DNA of 40,642 bases, from NCBI GenBank assembly GCA_046726275.1, contig JBKPAF010000032.1, positions 1-40,642 on the forward strand, in the 5' to 3' direction. The notes under the pieces are model-generated. The model saw nothing but the letters and a program-made list of their open reading frames with translations. It was not told the origin of the DNA and searched no databases. The translations under genes and the position numbers were made by a program. Shown here one piece after another: positions 23,301-31,487 of the stretch; within the stretch, counting starts at the first letter, position 1; every line of letters starts with the position of its first letter. The DNA is from DASXTW01 sp046726275. GTDB taxonomy: Bacteria > Actinomycetota > UBA4738.

Positions 23301-23384
23301 TGACATTGGTCACTAGAGAGGCTTCGGCAACCCTGCTCGGGGAATGAGCAGGTCGCCCTTTTCGGTCCCCGACCCGCGCGTCGA

Positions 23385-23400
23385 CCGGGTCGAAGCCCGG
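23385..23400 (-). terminator. Short hairpin after the GNAT gene
   Basis: CCGGG/CCCGG (23385-23389 with 23396-23400) with a 6-base loop begins 7 bases after the GNAT stop; a second hairpin, CTGCTC/GAGCAG, lies at 23333-23351. Neither has a U tract, but a new promoter follows, so this is a likely transcript end. Confidence 0.4.
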
Positions 23401-23406
23401 AGGCCA

Positions 23407-23979
23407 TCACTCTGATTCATGCGGCTCCCGGGAATTGACCCACAGTCCCATCACGATCTCATCGAGGTATCCGATGGATTTCTTGGAGTGGCCCGTCAGG
23501 CGCCCCTCTTCCTTGAACCCGAACTTCCGGTACAGGGCCATCGCGGCCTCGTTGTGGGGATAGACGGACAGGGCCAGCTTCTCCACCCCCACCTCCTTGG
23601 CCCACCGGATGACCTCGTGCATCAACGCCGAGCCCACTCCTCTGCCGCGCCACTCCGGCGCCACCGCCATCCCCAGGGTCGCCACATGGCGGGTCATGGG
23701 GCCCTCCTCTCGGGCCGCGTTGAGGTGGCCGATCACCTGGTCGCCGTGCACGGCGACGATGGACGCCTGTTCGTCCGTCCACGACCGGCGGAAATAGCGC
23801 CGCCGGTAGTATCCGACCGAACGGCGCACGGTTTCGCTGCGCACGTATCGCTTCTCGTCCACGACCGTGCGCCACATCTCCAGGAACGAGCGCGCGTCTT
23901 TCGGCCGGGCCGCTCGCACGACGAAGTCGGCCCTTCCACCGAAGGCCCACAGCCCTCCGCTGTCAGGGAGAGTCTCCAC
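23407..23979 (-). CDS. GNAT-family N-acetyltransferase
   Basis: This 190-aa protein has the acetyl-CoA loop in VAPEWRGRGVGSALM and the final GNAT strand-helix ALSVYPHNEAAMALYRKFGFKEEGR. The fold resembles RimI-like or small-molecule acetyltransferases; the substrate cannot be read. The GTG at 23979 overlaps the argS stop by 17 bases, which suggests co-transcription with argS. A GTG near codon 21 is an alternative start just before the conserved region. There is no ribosome site at either start. Confidence 0.85.
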   Translation of the reverse strand: METLPDSGGLWAFGGRADFVVRAARPKDARSFLEMWRTVVDEKRYVRSETVRRSVGYYRRRYFRRSWTDEQASIVAVHGDQVIGHLNAAREEGPMTRHVATLGMAVAPEWRGRGVGSALMHEVIRWAKEVGVEKLALSVYPHNEAAMALYRKFGFKEEGRLTGHSKKSIGYLDEIVMGLWVNSREPHESE

Positions 23980-25648
23980 CGATCCGATCCATGGACTCCG
24001 GCGCCGTCACGCCGATCAGACGGAGGGCAGTTGCGATCACATGTTTGGTCGCCGTGGAGAGCCATAGACGAGCCTGCGTAAGCGGCTCGTCATCCGTGAT
24101 GACCCGGCACTCCGTGTAGAAACGATGGAACGCGGCCGCCGCCTCCTCTGCGTACCGGGTGAGACGGTGTGGGATAAGGGCCTCCGCAGCCGTCGCCACC
24201 ACCTCCGGAAGCTCACCCAACTTGCGGAGGAGATCCAGCTCCGATTCGCGCTTCAGGAGGCCCGGCTCCAGGTCCTTCCACGACCGGAGGGACACGCCTT
24301 GTTCGCTGGCCACCCTGAGGAGGCTGGCCACGCGGGCGTGCGCGTATTGGACGTAGTAGACGGGGTTGTCCATCGACTGCCGCTTGACGAGCTCGATGTC
24401 GAAGTCGAGGGCCGAGTCGTGGGACCGGGAGAGAAGCGTGTACCTCGCGGCGTCCGGGCCGACCTCGTCCATGAGCTCGTCGAGGGTGATGATGTCGCCG
24501 GTTCGCTTGCTCATCCGAACGGGCTCTCCTCCCCGGTACAGAGAGACGAGCTGGTAGAGGACGATCTGCACCCGGGAGGGGTCGATCCCCAGGACCTGGG
24601 CGGCGCCAAGGACGCGCTTGACGTCCCCATGGTGATCGGCTCCCCACACGTACACCATGCGGTCGAACCCCCTGCTCGCCTTGTCGATCAGGTAGGCGCA
24701 ATCCTTGGCGAAGTACGTCGGCTCGCCCGTTCGGCGGATCAGGACGCGGTCCTTGTCGTCACCAAGCTCGGTCGATCTGAACCACACGGCCCCGTCGGCG
24801 TCGTACGCGTACCGGGCCTCCCGAAGCCGCTCCACCGCGTCGGCCACCTGGCCGCTCTCGACCAACTCGGCTTCGGTCCTGAACGTGTCGAAGCGAACCC
24901 CGAACCTGGCGAGGGTCTGCATGATGGCGTCGAACATGCGACGGCGAGCCTCCTCGGACAGGATCTCCCGGCGCTTCGCGGGGTCCTCTTTCAGCAGGCG
25001 GTCGCCGAAGTCGCGCTTGAGCTCTTCGGCCAGAGCGTGCAGATAAGCACCCTGATAGCCACCCTCCGGGACCTCGGACTCGACCCCGAACAGCTCCAGG
25101 TACCGCGCCTCCACCGATGCGCCCAGGAGCTCCATCTGGGTCCCGGTGTCATTCCAGTAGTACTCACGCTCCACGTCGTAGCCCGCGGCATCCAGCACGT
25201 TGGCGATCGCGTCGCCCAGAGCGGCGTTGCGGGCGGTACCCACGTGGAGCGGCCCGGTGGGGTTGGCCGACACGAACTCCACCTGGACCCGCTTCCCGTT
25301 GCGCTCCTGGCGCCCGAAGTGATCCCCGCGTTCCACGATCTCACCGAGCAGGTCGTGGAGCCATCGATCTCCCAGATAGAGGTTGATGAAGCCGGGCCCC
25401 GCCACCTCGACCCGCTCGACCAGACCATTCGTCGGGATGCGGGCGGCCACGGCCTCGGCGACGGACCTGGGCGGTCTCCCCAGCTGAGGGGCCAGGACCA
25501 GGGCGATGTTCGTGGACCAGTCCCCGTGCTCCTTCAACCGCGGCTTGAGCAGCTCCGGGGCAGGGAGCCCGGCCGGGTCGAGGCCGAGGTCAGGCGCCGC
25601 GGCGGCCGCGGCGTCGGAGAGGAGACGGATCAGGGTGTCCTGGATCAT
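23963..25648 (-). CDS. argS: Arginyl-tRNA synthetase
   Basis: ArgRS charges tRNA-Arg. This 561-aa class I synthetase has the N-terminal additional domain (1-105), the HIGH-type motif HVGT in SANPTGPLHVGTARN, the editing-free catalytic core with YVWGADHHGD, the KMSKS-type loop RMSKRTGD, and a C-terminal anticodon-binding helical domain (about 430-561). It begins 85 bases from a divergent tRNA-Arg gene. TAATAT lies 16 bases before the ATG on its strand, so the leader would be very short, and no ribosome site is seen. Confidence 0.97.
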   Translation of the reverse strand: MIQDTLIRLLSDAAAAAAPDLGLDPAGLPAPELLKPRLKEHGDWSTNIALVLAPQLGRPPRSVAEAVAARIPTNGLVERVEVAGPGFINLYLGDRWLHDLLGEIVERGDHFGRQERNGKRVQVEFVSANPTGPLHVGTARNAALGDAIANVLDAAGYDVEREYYWNDTGTQMELLGASVEARYLELFGVESEVPEGGYQGAYLHALAEELKRDFGDRLLKEDPAKRREILSEEARRRMFDAIMQTLARFGVRFDTFRTEAELVESGQVADAVERLREARYAYDADGAVWFRSTELGDDKDRVLIRRTGEPTYFAKDCAYLIDKASRGFDRMVYVWGADHHGDVKRVLGAAQVLGIDPSRVQIVLYQLVSLYRGGEPVRMSKRTGDIITLDELMDEVGPDAARYTLLSRSHDSALDFDIELVKRQSMDNPVYYVQYAHARVASLLRVASEQGVSLRSWKDLEPGLLKRESELDLLRKLGELPEVVATAAEALIPHRLTRYAEEAAAAFHRFYTECRVITDDEPLTQARLWLSTATKHVIATALRLIGVTAPESMDRIGGDSP

Positions 25649-25664
25649 CTCGTCGATCGTGCCG

Positions 25665-25670
25665 ATATTA
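25665..25670 (-). promoter_or_regulatory. Candidate -10 of argS
   Basis: TAATAT on the minus strand would start transcription about 10 bases before the argS ATG. The -35 is not clear. Confidence 0.4.
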
Positions 25671-25700
25671 GCCGCGGCGAGGCGGACGACCTTCCGTTGC

Positions 25701-25706
25701 TAAGAT
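25701..25706 (+). promoter_or_regulatory. Candidate -10 of tRNA-Arg
   Basis: TAAGAT is 27 bases before the mature tRNA and faces away from argS. The -35 is not convincing. Confidence 0.35.
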
Positions 25707-25733
25707 GCCGGTGCGTCTGGTGAGGGCGTCACG

Positions 25734-25805
<72 letters not shown>

Positions 25806-25818
25806 CGCACCAGGGCGG

Positions 25819-26853
25819 TCAGTCGGCGAGGAACGATTCCAGGCGTTCGGACTCATCCCGGAGTTCTGCTCGAACCGAGCGCGGCAACGGCGAGAACGGC
25901 TCGGCCGCGACCCGCCCGGCCTCGACGCGCCAGGTGCCCGCGACGAACCCGTCGACGAGGAAGGTCTGAGCGACGTCCCCGGTCATGCCGATGACCTTCT
26001 TCCGGTACTGCTCCGGCAGCACGCGGGTCCTGTCCACCCACGCGAGCAGGACGTTGTCCCACTTTGGTAGGAAGCGAACCGGTGCCGGCGTCTCGGGGTC
26101 CGGAATCGGCGCGCGGGGGACGTCGAGGAGTTCCCGGCCGGCCTCATCGCGGAACCGAAGCAGCAGCGGCTCGAGCCGCTGTAGGGCGCGCAACGTCTCC
26201 GGCGCATGCATCATGGCCCAGGCCATCATGTCGTGACGAGACGCCGGCCCGAACGCGGCCAGGTATCGACGAAGCATCTCCGCCCGCGCCTCGGTAGGGT
26301 CGAGAGCCTCGGGCTCCTCGATTGCGACGAACCGGCTCTCGCCACCCGCGCGCCACAGCGACGACTCGGGGTGGTGCACGACGTGCGCCCGCACCCGCGC
26401 CCCGCGCCAGGCGCGTCGCGCATTCGCGCCCCCCAGCCCATGCTCACGCTCCAGGTACGCCATCGCTTCGGCCATCGTCACGGGGCCGTTCGCGGCAAGC
26501 TCGCGCACCGCTGGGGCGAGCCGCTGGGCGATCGGCATCTTGTCGTAGTGGTTCGTTTCGCTCAGCGCCGCCCGCATCAGGGTGTAGTCGCGCCGCGTGA
26601 CGATGTGGAGGGTCTGGCGGATCAAGGTCGCCTTGACGATGGCGGCGCTCTTGAGCTCGCGCTCGAGCGTCTCCCGCCGGAAACTCGTCGTGCGCGTCCA
26701 GATGCCGATGTACGGTGCCTGAGGCGACTGCGCCTGCATCCCGACCAGGCGCTCGATCACCGCCTTCGCCGAGAGCCGCTTTCGTTCGAGCAGGAGCTGA
26801 CGCGCGAGCGTCGCGCGGTTCAGCTCGCGCTGCGTGAGGATCCGTTCGGTCAC
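25819..26853 (-). CDS. AlkZ-like winged-helix DNA glycosylase (HTH_42 family)
   Basis: This 344-aa protein belongs to the winged-helix family of AlkZ and YcaQ, which remove alkylated or crosslinked bases. The catalytic QxQ motif is Gln40 and Gln42 in VGMQAQSPQAPY. Three tandem winged-helix regions are expected across about 1-240, and the C-terminal part has PKWDNVLLAWVDRTRVLP and GTWRVEAGRV, typical of the family. AlkZ protects the azinomycin B producer; E. coli YcaQ repairs crosslinks. The GTG at 26853 is preceded at 6 bases by TAGCGT and no ribosome site, so it may be leaderless. It is downstream of znuB and convergent with tRNA-Arg. Substrate unknown. Confidence 0.82.
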   Translation of the reverse strand: MTERILTQRELNRATLARQLLLERKRLSAKAVIERLVGMQAQSPQAPYIGIWTRTTSFRRETLERELKSAAIVKATLIRQTLHIVTRRDYTLMRAALSETNHYDKMPIAQRLAPAVRELAANGPVTMAEAMAYLEREHGLGGANARRAWRGARVRAHVVHHPESSLWRAGGESRFVAIEEPEALDPTEARAEMLRRYLAAFGPASRHDMMAWAMMHAPETLRALQRLEPLLLRFRDEAGRELLDVPRAPIPDPETPAPVRFLPKWDNVLLAWVDRTRVLPEQYRKKVIGMTGDVAQTFLVDGFVAGTWRVEAGRVAAEPFSPLPRSVRAELRDESERLESFLAD

Positions 26854-26859
26854 CCGCCT

Positions 26860-26865
26860 ACGCTA
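26860..26865 (-). promoter_or_regulatory. Candidate -10 for leaderless AlkZ-like gene
   Basis: TAGCGT fits TANNNT and ends 6 bases before the GTG. The -35 was not identified. Confidence 0.35.
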
Positions 26866-26899
26866 CACACCCCGTCGGCTGGGGCTCCAACCCCTCAGA

Positions 26900-27748
26900 T
26901 CAGAAGGGGGAGGGAGCCGCTTCAGGAGGAAGCTGGCGGTGGCGGATGCCCGATGCCACGAAGGCGAGGACGAATACCGCCGCCCCGACCAGCACGACGG
27001 AAGCACCCGATGAGATGTTCAGGTAGTAGGACACGTACACGCCGAAGAACCCGCATAGGGTCCCCACCACGACAGAGATCCACAACATTCGAGGAAAGCT
27101 GTCCGTGAGCAGTCGGGCGATCACAGCCGGGATGACGAGCACGGCAGCGATCAGGGTCACGCCGAGCACGTTCATGGTCGCGGTGATTGTGGCCGCAAGG
27201 GTCACGGCCAGCAGGGTGTCCGCGTGAGCCGTTCGCACGCCTGAGACCTCAGCGACCTCGGGATCGAACGTCGCGAACAGAAGCTGCCGGTAACGGAAGA
27301 ACACGACCGCCGCGGCGAACGCCGTCACTCCTGCGACGACCCAGACGTCGGCGAGGGTCACCCCGAGCACGTTCCCGAACAGAGCGGCCTCGAAGTTCCG
27401 GGTGAAACCACCGTACCGAGAGATCAAGGCCAGTCCCACGGCGAAGCTTGCCGTCGTCACCACGCCGATGGCCGCATCCGCACCGATGGTCCGCCGGCGG
27501 GCCACCTTGTTGATCAGGAGCGCCGACACCAGCCCCCAGACGCCGGCCCCCAGATAGAAGTTGATGCTGGTGACGTAGCTCGCCACGGCACCGCCGAAGA
27601 TGGCGTGGGACAGCCCGTGGCCGATGTAGCTCATGCCTCGTAGGACCACATACACGCCGATGAGACCGCACAGTGCCCCCGCCAACGTGGCCACGGCGAG
27701 CCCATGGCGGAAGAAGGCGTACTGGAACGGCTCAAGCAGGGTGCTCAT
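26900..27748 (-). CDS. znuB: ABC-3 family metal permease (ZnuB/MntB type)
   Basis: This 282-aa permease has about eight membrane helices and the family segments YIGHGLSHAIFGGAVASY and MNVLGVTLIAAVLVIPAVIARLL. It forms the membrane channel for Zn2+ or Mn2+ with the neighbouring ATPase and binding protein. GGGAGG lies just before the ATG, inside the last codons of znuC, with which it overlaps by 17 bases. Zinc is favoured by the binding protein residues. Confidence 0.93.
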   Translation of the reverse strand: MSTLLEPFQYAFFRHGLAVATLAGALCGLIGVYVVLRGMSYIGHGLSHAIFGGAVASYVTSINFYLGAGVWGLVSALLINKVARRRTIGADAAIGVVTTASFAVGLALISRYGGFTRNFEAALFGNVLGVTLADVWVVAGVTAFAAAVVFFRYRQLLFATFDPEVAEVSGVRTAHADTLLAVTLAATITATMNVLGVTLIAAVLVIPAVIARLLTDSFPRMLWISVVVGTLCGFFGVYVSYYLNISSGASVVLVGAAVFVLAFVASGIRHRQLPPEAAPSPF

Positions 27749-28565
27749 GATGTCCCTCCCGCAACGGAACCACGCGAGATCCCATCTCTGCCGGCTCCTC
27801 GTAGTGCTCGACGACTACCGGCATCCCGCCGTGGGACAGTACCTCCAGAGGAGCTCCGTACGTCCGCTCCAGCACCTCCGGGGTGATGACCTCCTGCGGC
27901 GAGCCCACGGCTGTGACCTCCTTGTTGATGCACACCAGGCTGGGGAGGTGGGCGGCGATCCCGTTCAGGTCATGGGTGGTGACCACGATGGCCAGTCCGT
28001 CGTGATGGAGCTCGTGGAGCAGGTGCATGATGTCGTGTCGCGTCCGAACATCGACGCCGCTCGTTGGCTCGTCCAGCAATAGGAGCCGGGGGCGCCGAAG
28101 GAGGGCTCGCGCCATGAACACCCGTTGTTGCTGTCCACCCGACAACTCCCGGATGTGACGGCGTTCGAGCCCCTCCATCCCCAAACGCGCCAGGACCTCG
28201 CCGGCCGCGGCCAGGTCCTCTCGGGAGGGCCACGGAACCACCCGGTCCGTGATCCTGGCCATGAGCACCGCTTCCCGGACGGTGATTGGGAAGTACCAGT
28301 TCACCGTCTCGACCTGTGGCACGTACCCGATCGGCATGCGGACGTCTCGGGTGATCCGCCCGGCGATCGGTTCGACCGCCCCGGCGATGGCCCGCAGGAG
28401 GGTGGTCTTGCCCGATCCGCTCGGGCCGACCACGCCCAGGAACTCGCCCTCCCCGATCGCGAGGTCCACGTTGACCAGCACGGGTTCCTTCCCGTAGCGG
28501 CACGTGACCTTGTCCAACCGCACGATCTCGGTCGGCGGTGAGCTCGGCTTCCTCAGTCGGCGCAT
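27732..28565 (-). CDS. znuC: Metal ABC transporter ATP-binding protein
   Basis: This 277-aa ATPase has Walker A GPSGSGKTT, Q-loop GYVPQVETVNWYFP, signature LSGGQQQ, Walker B LLLLDEP and the H-loop TTHDL. The motif ETVNWYFPITV is common in Zn/Mn ABC ATPases. It sits between znuA (19 bases upstream) and znuB. The N-terminal 14 residues are polar and may be an overextended start. It drives uptake through ZnuB. Confidence 0.93.
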   Translation of the reverse strand: MRRLRKPSSPPTEIVRLDKVTCRYGKEPVLVNVDLAIGEGEFLGVVGPSGSGKTTLLRAIAGAVEPIAGRITRDVRMPIGYVPQVETVNWYFPITVREAVLMARITDRVVPWPSREDLAAAGEVLARLGMEGLERRHIRELSGGQQQRVFMARALLRRPRLLLLDEPTSGVDVRTRHDIMHLLHELHHDGLAIVVTTHDLNGIAAHLPSLVCINKEVTAVGSPQEVITPEVLERTYGAPLEVLSHGGMPVVVEHYEEPAEMGSRVVPLREGHHEHPA

Positions 28566-28584
28566 CAGCCTGCGTCCGTCGCCA

Positions 28585-29580
28585 TCAGTATCGGTAGTGG
28601 GCCGTGGCTCCGCCGGCGATGTTCTCGGTGTCGAAGCCGTCGAAGGGATGGATGTCGCCCCCGAGAGCGCCCATGAACGTCCGGAAATCGAAGACCATCA
28701 GGCCGAAGTAGCTGTGGTCCGGATACCCGTTCTCTCCCGGCAGATCGTCGTCCCGGAGCTTGTCGATGTACTTGGCACCGGTCTCCGAGGCGATCTGCTG
28801 AAGGACTGGGCTGGGGAAGACCTCGGAGCCGAAGATGGCCGGCACTTGTTCAGCCCTGATCTGGTCGATCAGCTTCGCAACCTCCGCGGGCGTCGGATCG
28901 GAGAAGTCCGATGGCTGGATGGCACCGATGATCGTCCAACCGTACTCCCGCGCGAAATAGGGGAAGGAATCGTGGTAGGTGAGCAGCTTCCGGTTGGCCG
29001 GCGGCACCGTCTGAGTGACCTCTCGAGTCAGCCGGTCGAGCAGGTCGATCCGGGCCGCCAGCTTCATGTAATTGCTCTCGAAATAGGGAGCATCCTTCGG
29101 GTCGATCTTGGACAGCTCGTCCCTGATGATCTCGGCGTACCGCTTCGCGTACAGGGGATTCGTCCAGAGGTGCGGATTGGGATCGCCGTTCTCCCGGGGG
29201 AAGCTGACGTCGTAGACGTACTGGTCCGGGGTGATGGTGCGCTCCCCGAGCTGAATGATGGGCACACCCCGACGCACGTTCGCCTCGGCGAGCTCCCTGG
29301 TCGGCTCCTCGAGATGCAGGCCGTTCACGAAGACGATGTCGGCCTCGGCCAGGACCCTGGCGTCTGATGGCGCCGGCTCGAAGGTGTGGCTGTTGGTTCC
29401 CTCCGGGATGATGCCGGTCACCTGGATGCGGTCCCCACCGACGTTCTGGATGAGGTTCGTGATGGGGGACACAGTCGTGGCCACCTGCACCAGGGTGTCC
29501 GAGCCGCCGCGAGAGGCTCCCGAGGAGCACGCTGCGCCCACCAGGACCAGGGCGACGATCGAGATGAGCATCCTTTTCAC
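28585..29580 (-). CDS. znuA: Metal-binding lipoprotein of the Zn ABC transporter
   Basis: This is a solute-binding protein of 331 aa. A signal sequence ends at a lipobox-like VGAAC (Cys18). Metal ligands expected from the family are His65 (TNSHTFEPAPSD), His137 (NPHLWTNP) and His203 (TYHDSFPYFAREYG) plus an acidic residue near the C-terminus. His at the third site favours Zn2+ over Mn2+. There is no His-rich loop. The GTG at 29580 is chosen because it gives a KR-containing signal; an ATG three codons later is possible, and the GGAGGAAGG site is rather far from either. The much longer open frame above it is not coding. Divergent from the Fur-type gene. Confidence 0.88.
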   Translation of the reverse strand: MKRMLISIVALVLVGAACSSGASRGGSDTLVQVATTVSPITNLIQNVGGDRIQVTGIIPEGTNSHTFEPAPSDARVLAEADIVFVNGLHLEEPTRELAEANVRRGVPIIQLGERTITPDQYVYDVSFPRENGDPNPHLWTNPLYAKRYAEIIRDELSKIDPKDAPYFESNYMKLAARIDLLDRLTREVTQTVPPANRKLLTYHDSFPYFAREYGWTIIGAIQPSDFSDPTPAEVAKLIDQIRAEQVPAIFGSEVFPSPVLQQIASETGAKYIDKLRDDDLPGENGYPDHSYFGLMVFDFRTFMGALGGDIHPFDGFDTENIAGGATAHYRY

Positions 29581-29605
29581 TGTGAGTGCGTGCCTTCCTC
29601 CAGCC

Positions 29606-29631
29606 TGCTGCACATACAGTATATTGCAACA
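29606..29631. promoter_or_regulatory. Palindromic candidate operator over the znuA -10
   Basis: TGCTGCA and TGCAACA (29606-29612 with 29625-29631) are inverted with one mismatch. Between them is ATACAGTAT (29614-29622), itself a 9-base palindrome, which overlaps TATACT (29623-29618), the candidate znuA -10 on the minus strand. A good place for zinc repression by the divergent Fur-type protein; inferred. Confidence 0.5.
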
Positions 29632-29645
29632 ATCCCGTGCGGGAT
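29632..29645. promoter_or_regulatory. Perfect palindrome in znuA/fur-type spacer
   Basis: ATCCCGTGCGGGAT has perfect 6-base arms with 2-base spacing and lies next to the first palindrome, near the znuA -35 region. Confidence 0.45.
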
Positions 29646-29649
29646 CGTC

Positions 29650-29678
29650 CTGCCACTTGCACGTGCATGGAGTGGCAG
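29650..29678. promoter_or_regulatory. Nested palindrome upstream of the Fur-type gene
   Basis: CTGCCACT/AGTGGCAG (29650-29657 with 29671-29678) is perfect over 8 bases and encloses the perfect palindrome TGCACGTGCA (29658-29667). It lies 20-48 bases before the Fur-type start, suited to autoregulation. Confidence 0.5.
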
Positions 29679-29685
29679 AAACCCC

Positions 29686-29691
29686 TACACT
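29686..29691 (+). promoter_or_regulatory. Candidate -10 of leaderless Fur-type gene
   Basis: TACACT ends 6 bases before the ATG at 29698, with no ribosome site between. Transcription would start at the A of ATG. Confidence 0.5.
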
Positions 29692-29697
29692 CTCTAC

Positions 29698-30132
29698 ATG
29701 AGTCCCGCCACTCCCGATTCCGTGCTCGAGCTGCTGAGGTCCCGAGGGCTCCGGATGACGCCGCAACGCCGCGCCATCGTGACCGAAGTCATGGCGGCGA
29801 ACGGGCACATCAGCCCGACCGCGATCGCCCACCAGGTCAGGGCTCGGGTCCCCGGCGTCGATCCGTCGACTGTGTACCGGACCCTCGATCTTCTGGAGGA
29901 GGTCGGGGTCCTCTCCCATACCCATCTGGAATCGGGCGCCGAATACCACCGGCGATCCGAGAGCCAGCACGTCCATCTGACGTGCTCCAGCTGCGGTATC
30001 GAGGACTCGCTGTCCCTGGCCGAGGCGAAGCGCCTCCGAGACCTCGTCGCCCGTCACCACGGGTTCGCGCCGGACCTGACGCACTTCGCCATCTCCGGTC
30101 TGTGCCGGCGCTGCCAGGACGCCTCGGCGTAG
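29698..30132 (+). CDS. Fur-family metal regulator (probable Zur)
   Basis: This 144-aa repressor has the Fur winged-helix DNA reader (about 8-78, with PSTVYRTLDLLEEVGV) and the dimer domain with HVHLTCSSCG (His91, His93, Cys96, Cys99) and GLCRRCQ (Cys136, Cys139), the structural zinc site. It faces znuA across 117 bases full of palindromes, so zinc control of the uptake operon is the best guess. Manganese or iron sensing cannot be excluded. The ATG at 29698 is chosen because the homology starts there and TACACT lies 6 bases before it. Confidence 0.9.
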   Translation: MSPATPDSVLELLRSRGLRMTPQRRAIVTEVMAANGHISPTAIAHQVRARVPGVDPSTVYRTLDLLEEVGVLSHTHLESGAEYHRRSESQHVHLTCSSCGIEDSLSLAEAKRLRDLVARHHGFAPDLTHFAISGLCRRCQDASA

Positions 30133-30202
30133 GCCACCGCCCCCGCCCTTTGAGCTTCGACCTCTCCCCGCACAACTTTTCGGGTCAGGCCGAGTCCCAC
30201 GG

Positions 30203-31243
30203 ATGCTGACCAACGCCGAGATCTCGGAACTGCTGGCCCGGGCTGTGGCGGACGCGATCCCCGGCACCAATCGCGAGCGGGCGCTCGGCAGAGCCTCCCG
30301 AGAGGCGTTCTTCTGGCCGGTCGAGGCCGCATCGTTACTGGAAGAAGGCCGGCCGCTGACCGAGCTCCCTTCGGTCGGTCCGTGGCTGGCTGGAATCATC
30401 ACGGGCTGGCTCGCGGACGAGGACCTCGAGCCGCCGGCACCGCCCGAGCTCCGCAGAGGCTTCCTGACGATGTCGGAGGTACGCGAGACCATCGAGCGTC
30501 ATCCCGACTGGGTGCGCGATCTCCGCGCGGATCTTCAGATGCACACCACGTGGAGCGACGGGAAGGCTCCCGTCCGAGAGGTCGTTGCGGAGGCAGAGGC
30601 CCTATGGGGCTACGAGTTCCTCGCCATCACCGACCACTCGAAGGGATTGAAGATCGCTCGAGGGATGGACGAGGAACAGCTCGCCGAGCAGGGACGGGAG
30701 ATCGCTCGGGTGAACGAGGAACTCGGCACCAGGAGCTCGCGCCTCCGCGTCCTTCGGTCGATCGAGATGAACCTCTCCCCCGATGGCATCCAGGACATGG
30801 AGCCCGGAGCTCTTGCGCGGCTGGACCTGGTCCTGGCCGCCTTCCACTCGAAGCTTCGCCTCACCGAGGACCAGACCGATCGCTACCTGAAGGCCTTGCG
30901 GAATCCGACCTTTCACGTCCTGGCCCACCCAAGAGGACGCGTGTTCAACCGTCGGCTGGGCCTGTCCGCGGACTGGCCGCGGGTGTTCCGGGCGGCGGCG
31001 GAAGAAGGAAAGGCCCTCGAGATCGATGCGCACCCCAGCCGCCAGGATCTCAGCCCAGAGCTTCTCGAAGTTGCCCGCGACGCCGGGGCCCAGATCTCGA
31101 TCGGGACCGACGCCCACTCTTTGCGAGAGCTGAGCTACGTGGAGTTCGGCGTGGCAATGGCGATCCGCGCCGGGATCCCCCGGGACCGTATCCTCAACTT
31201 TCAGCCACTGGAAGCCGTTCTGAGATGGACCAACCGTGCGTAG
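30203..31243 (+). CDS. PHP-domain phosphoesterase with helix-hairpin-helix N-terminus (PolX C-terminal-like)
   Basis: This is a 346-aa protein. Residues 1-70 contain a helix-hairpin-helix-like stretch, LTELPSVGPWLAGIITGW. Residues about 105-335 are a PHP metal-phosphoesterase domain with DLQMHTTWSDG, ITDHSKG, the Glu in RSIEMNLSP, AAFHSKL, LAHPRGR and GTDAHS, a near-complete trinuclear metal site. It resembles the PHP module and HhH of family-X DNA polymerases without the polymerase. It could be a DNA 3' nuclease or phosphatase in repair; the substrate is not known. It follows the Fur-type gene by 70 bases with no ribosome site. Confidence 0.8.
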   Translation: MLTNAEISELLARAVADAIPGTNRERALGRASREAFFWPVEAASLLEEGRPLTELPSVGPWLAGIITGWLADEDLEPPAPPELRRGFLTMSEVRETIERHPDWVRDLRADLQMHTTWSDGKAPVREVVAEAEALWGYEFLAITDHSKGLKIARGMDEEQLAEQGREIARVNEELGTRSSRLRVLRSIEMNLSPDGIQDMEPGALARLDLVLAAFHSKLRLTEDQTDRYLKALRNPTFHVLAHPRGRVFNRRLGLSADWPRVFRAAAEEGKALEIDAHPSRQDLSPELLEVARDAGAQISIGTDAHSLRELSYVEFGVAMAIRAGIPRDRILNFQPLEAVLRWTNRA

Positions 31244-31487
31244 GGAACGGGATTACGGGCAGTTCCCCTGCGTCGTGATCGAACGATGCCATTGCAGCGA
31301 TTTATCACAAACGCGGGCGAGCCTGACCGCGGATCGCGAGAGCGCTTGATCGGCTGGCCTATACAATCCGTACCTGATACAGGGTAGGTAGCGCCCACGT
31401 GGTCGTTCGGAGGTCAGCGCCGTGAGTGCGGGCCACCGGCCGGTCGAGTAGCCGTCCCGTACTTCGACAACCCTGGAGAGTCCGGCC
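31244..31487. other. Intergenic space before the phosphatase signalling operon
   Basis: No gene is seen in these 244 bases. GGGAAC/GTTCCC (31243-31248 with 31262-31267) could be a weak terminator for the PHP gene. TTGATC and TATACA/TACAAT are present near 31346-31367 but their spacing is wrong for each other, so no promoter is called. TACCTG...CAGGGTA near 31371 is a loose inverted repeat. Confidence 0.4.

Noticed and set aside
21148..23316. Very long open frame (722 codons) on the + strand opposite the debranching enzyme gene
   Set aside because: It is antisense to a clear enzyme, has no family motif and its composition is that of a high-GC shadow frame.
28585..30492. Possible 635-aa protein with ZnuA at its C-terminus
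   Set aside because: The upstream part covers the Fur-type gene antisense and carries no domain; ZnuA signal sequence marks the true start near 29580.
31346..31367. Promoter TTGATC with TATACA/TACAAT before the PAS/SpoIIE gene
   Set aside because: Spacer is only about 8-10 bases, too short for a sigma-70 promoter.
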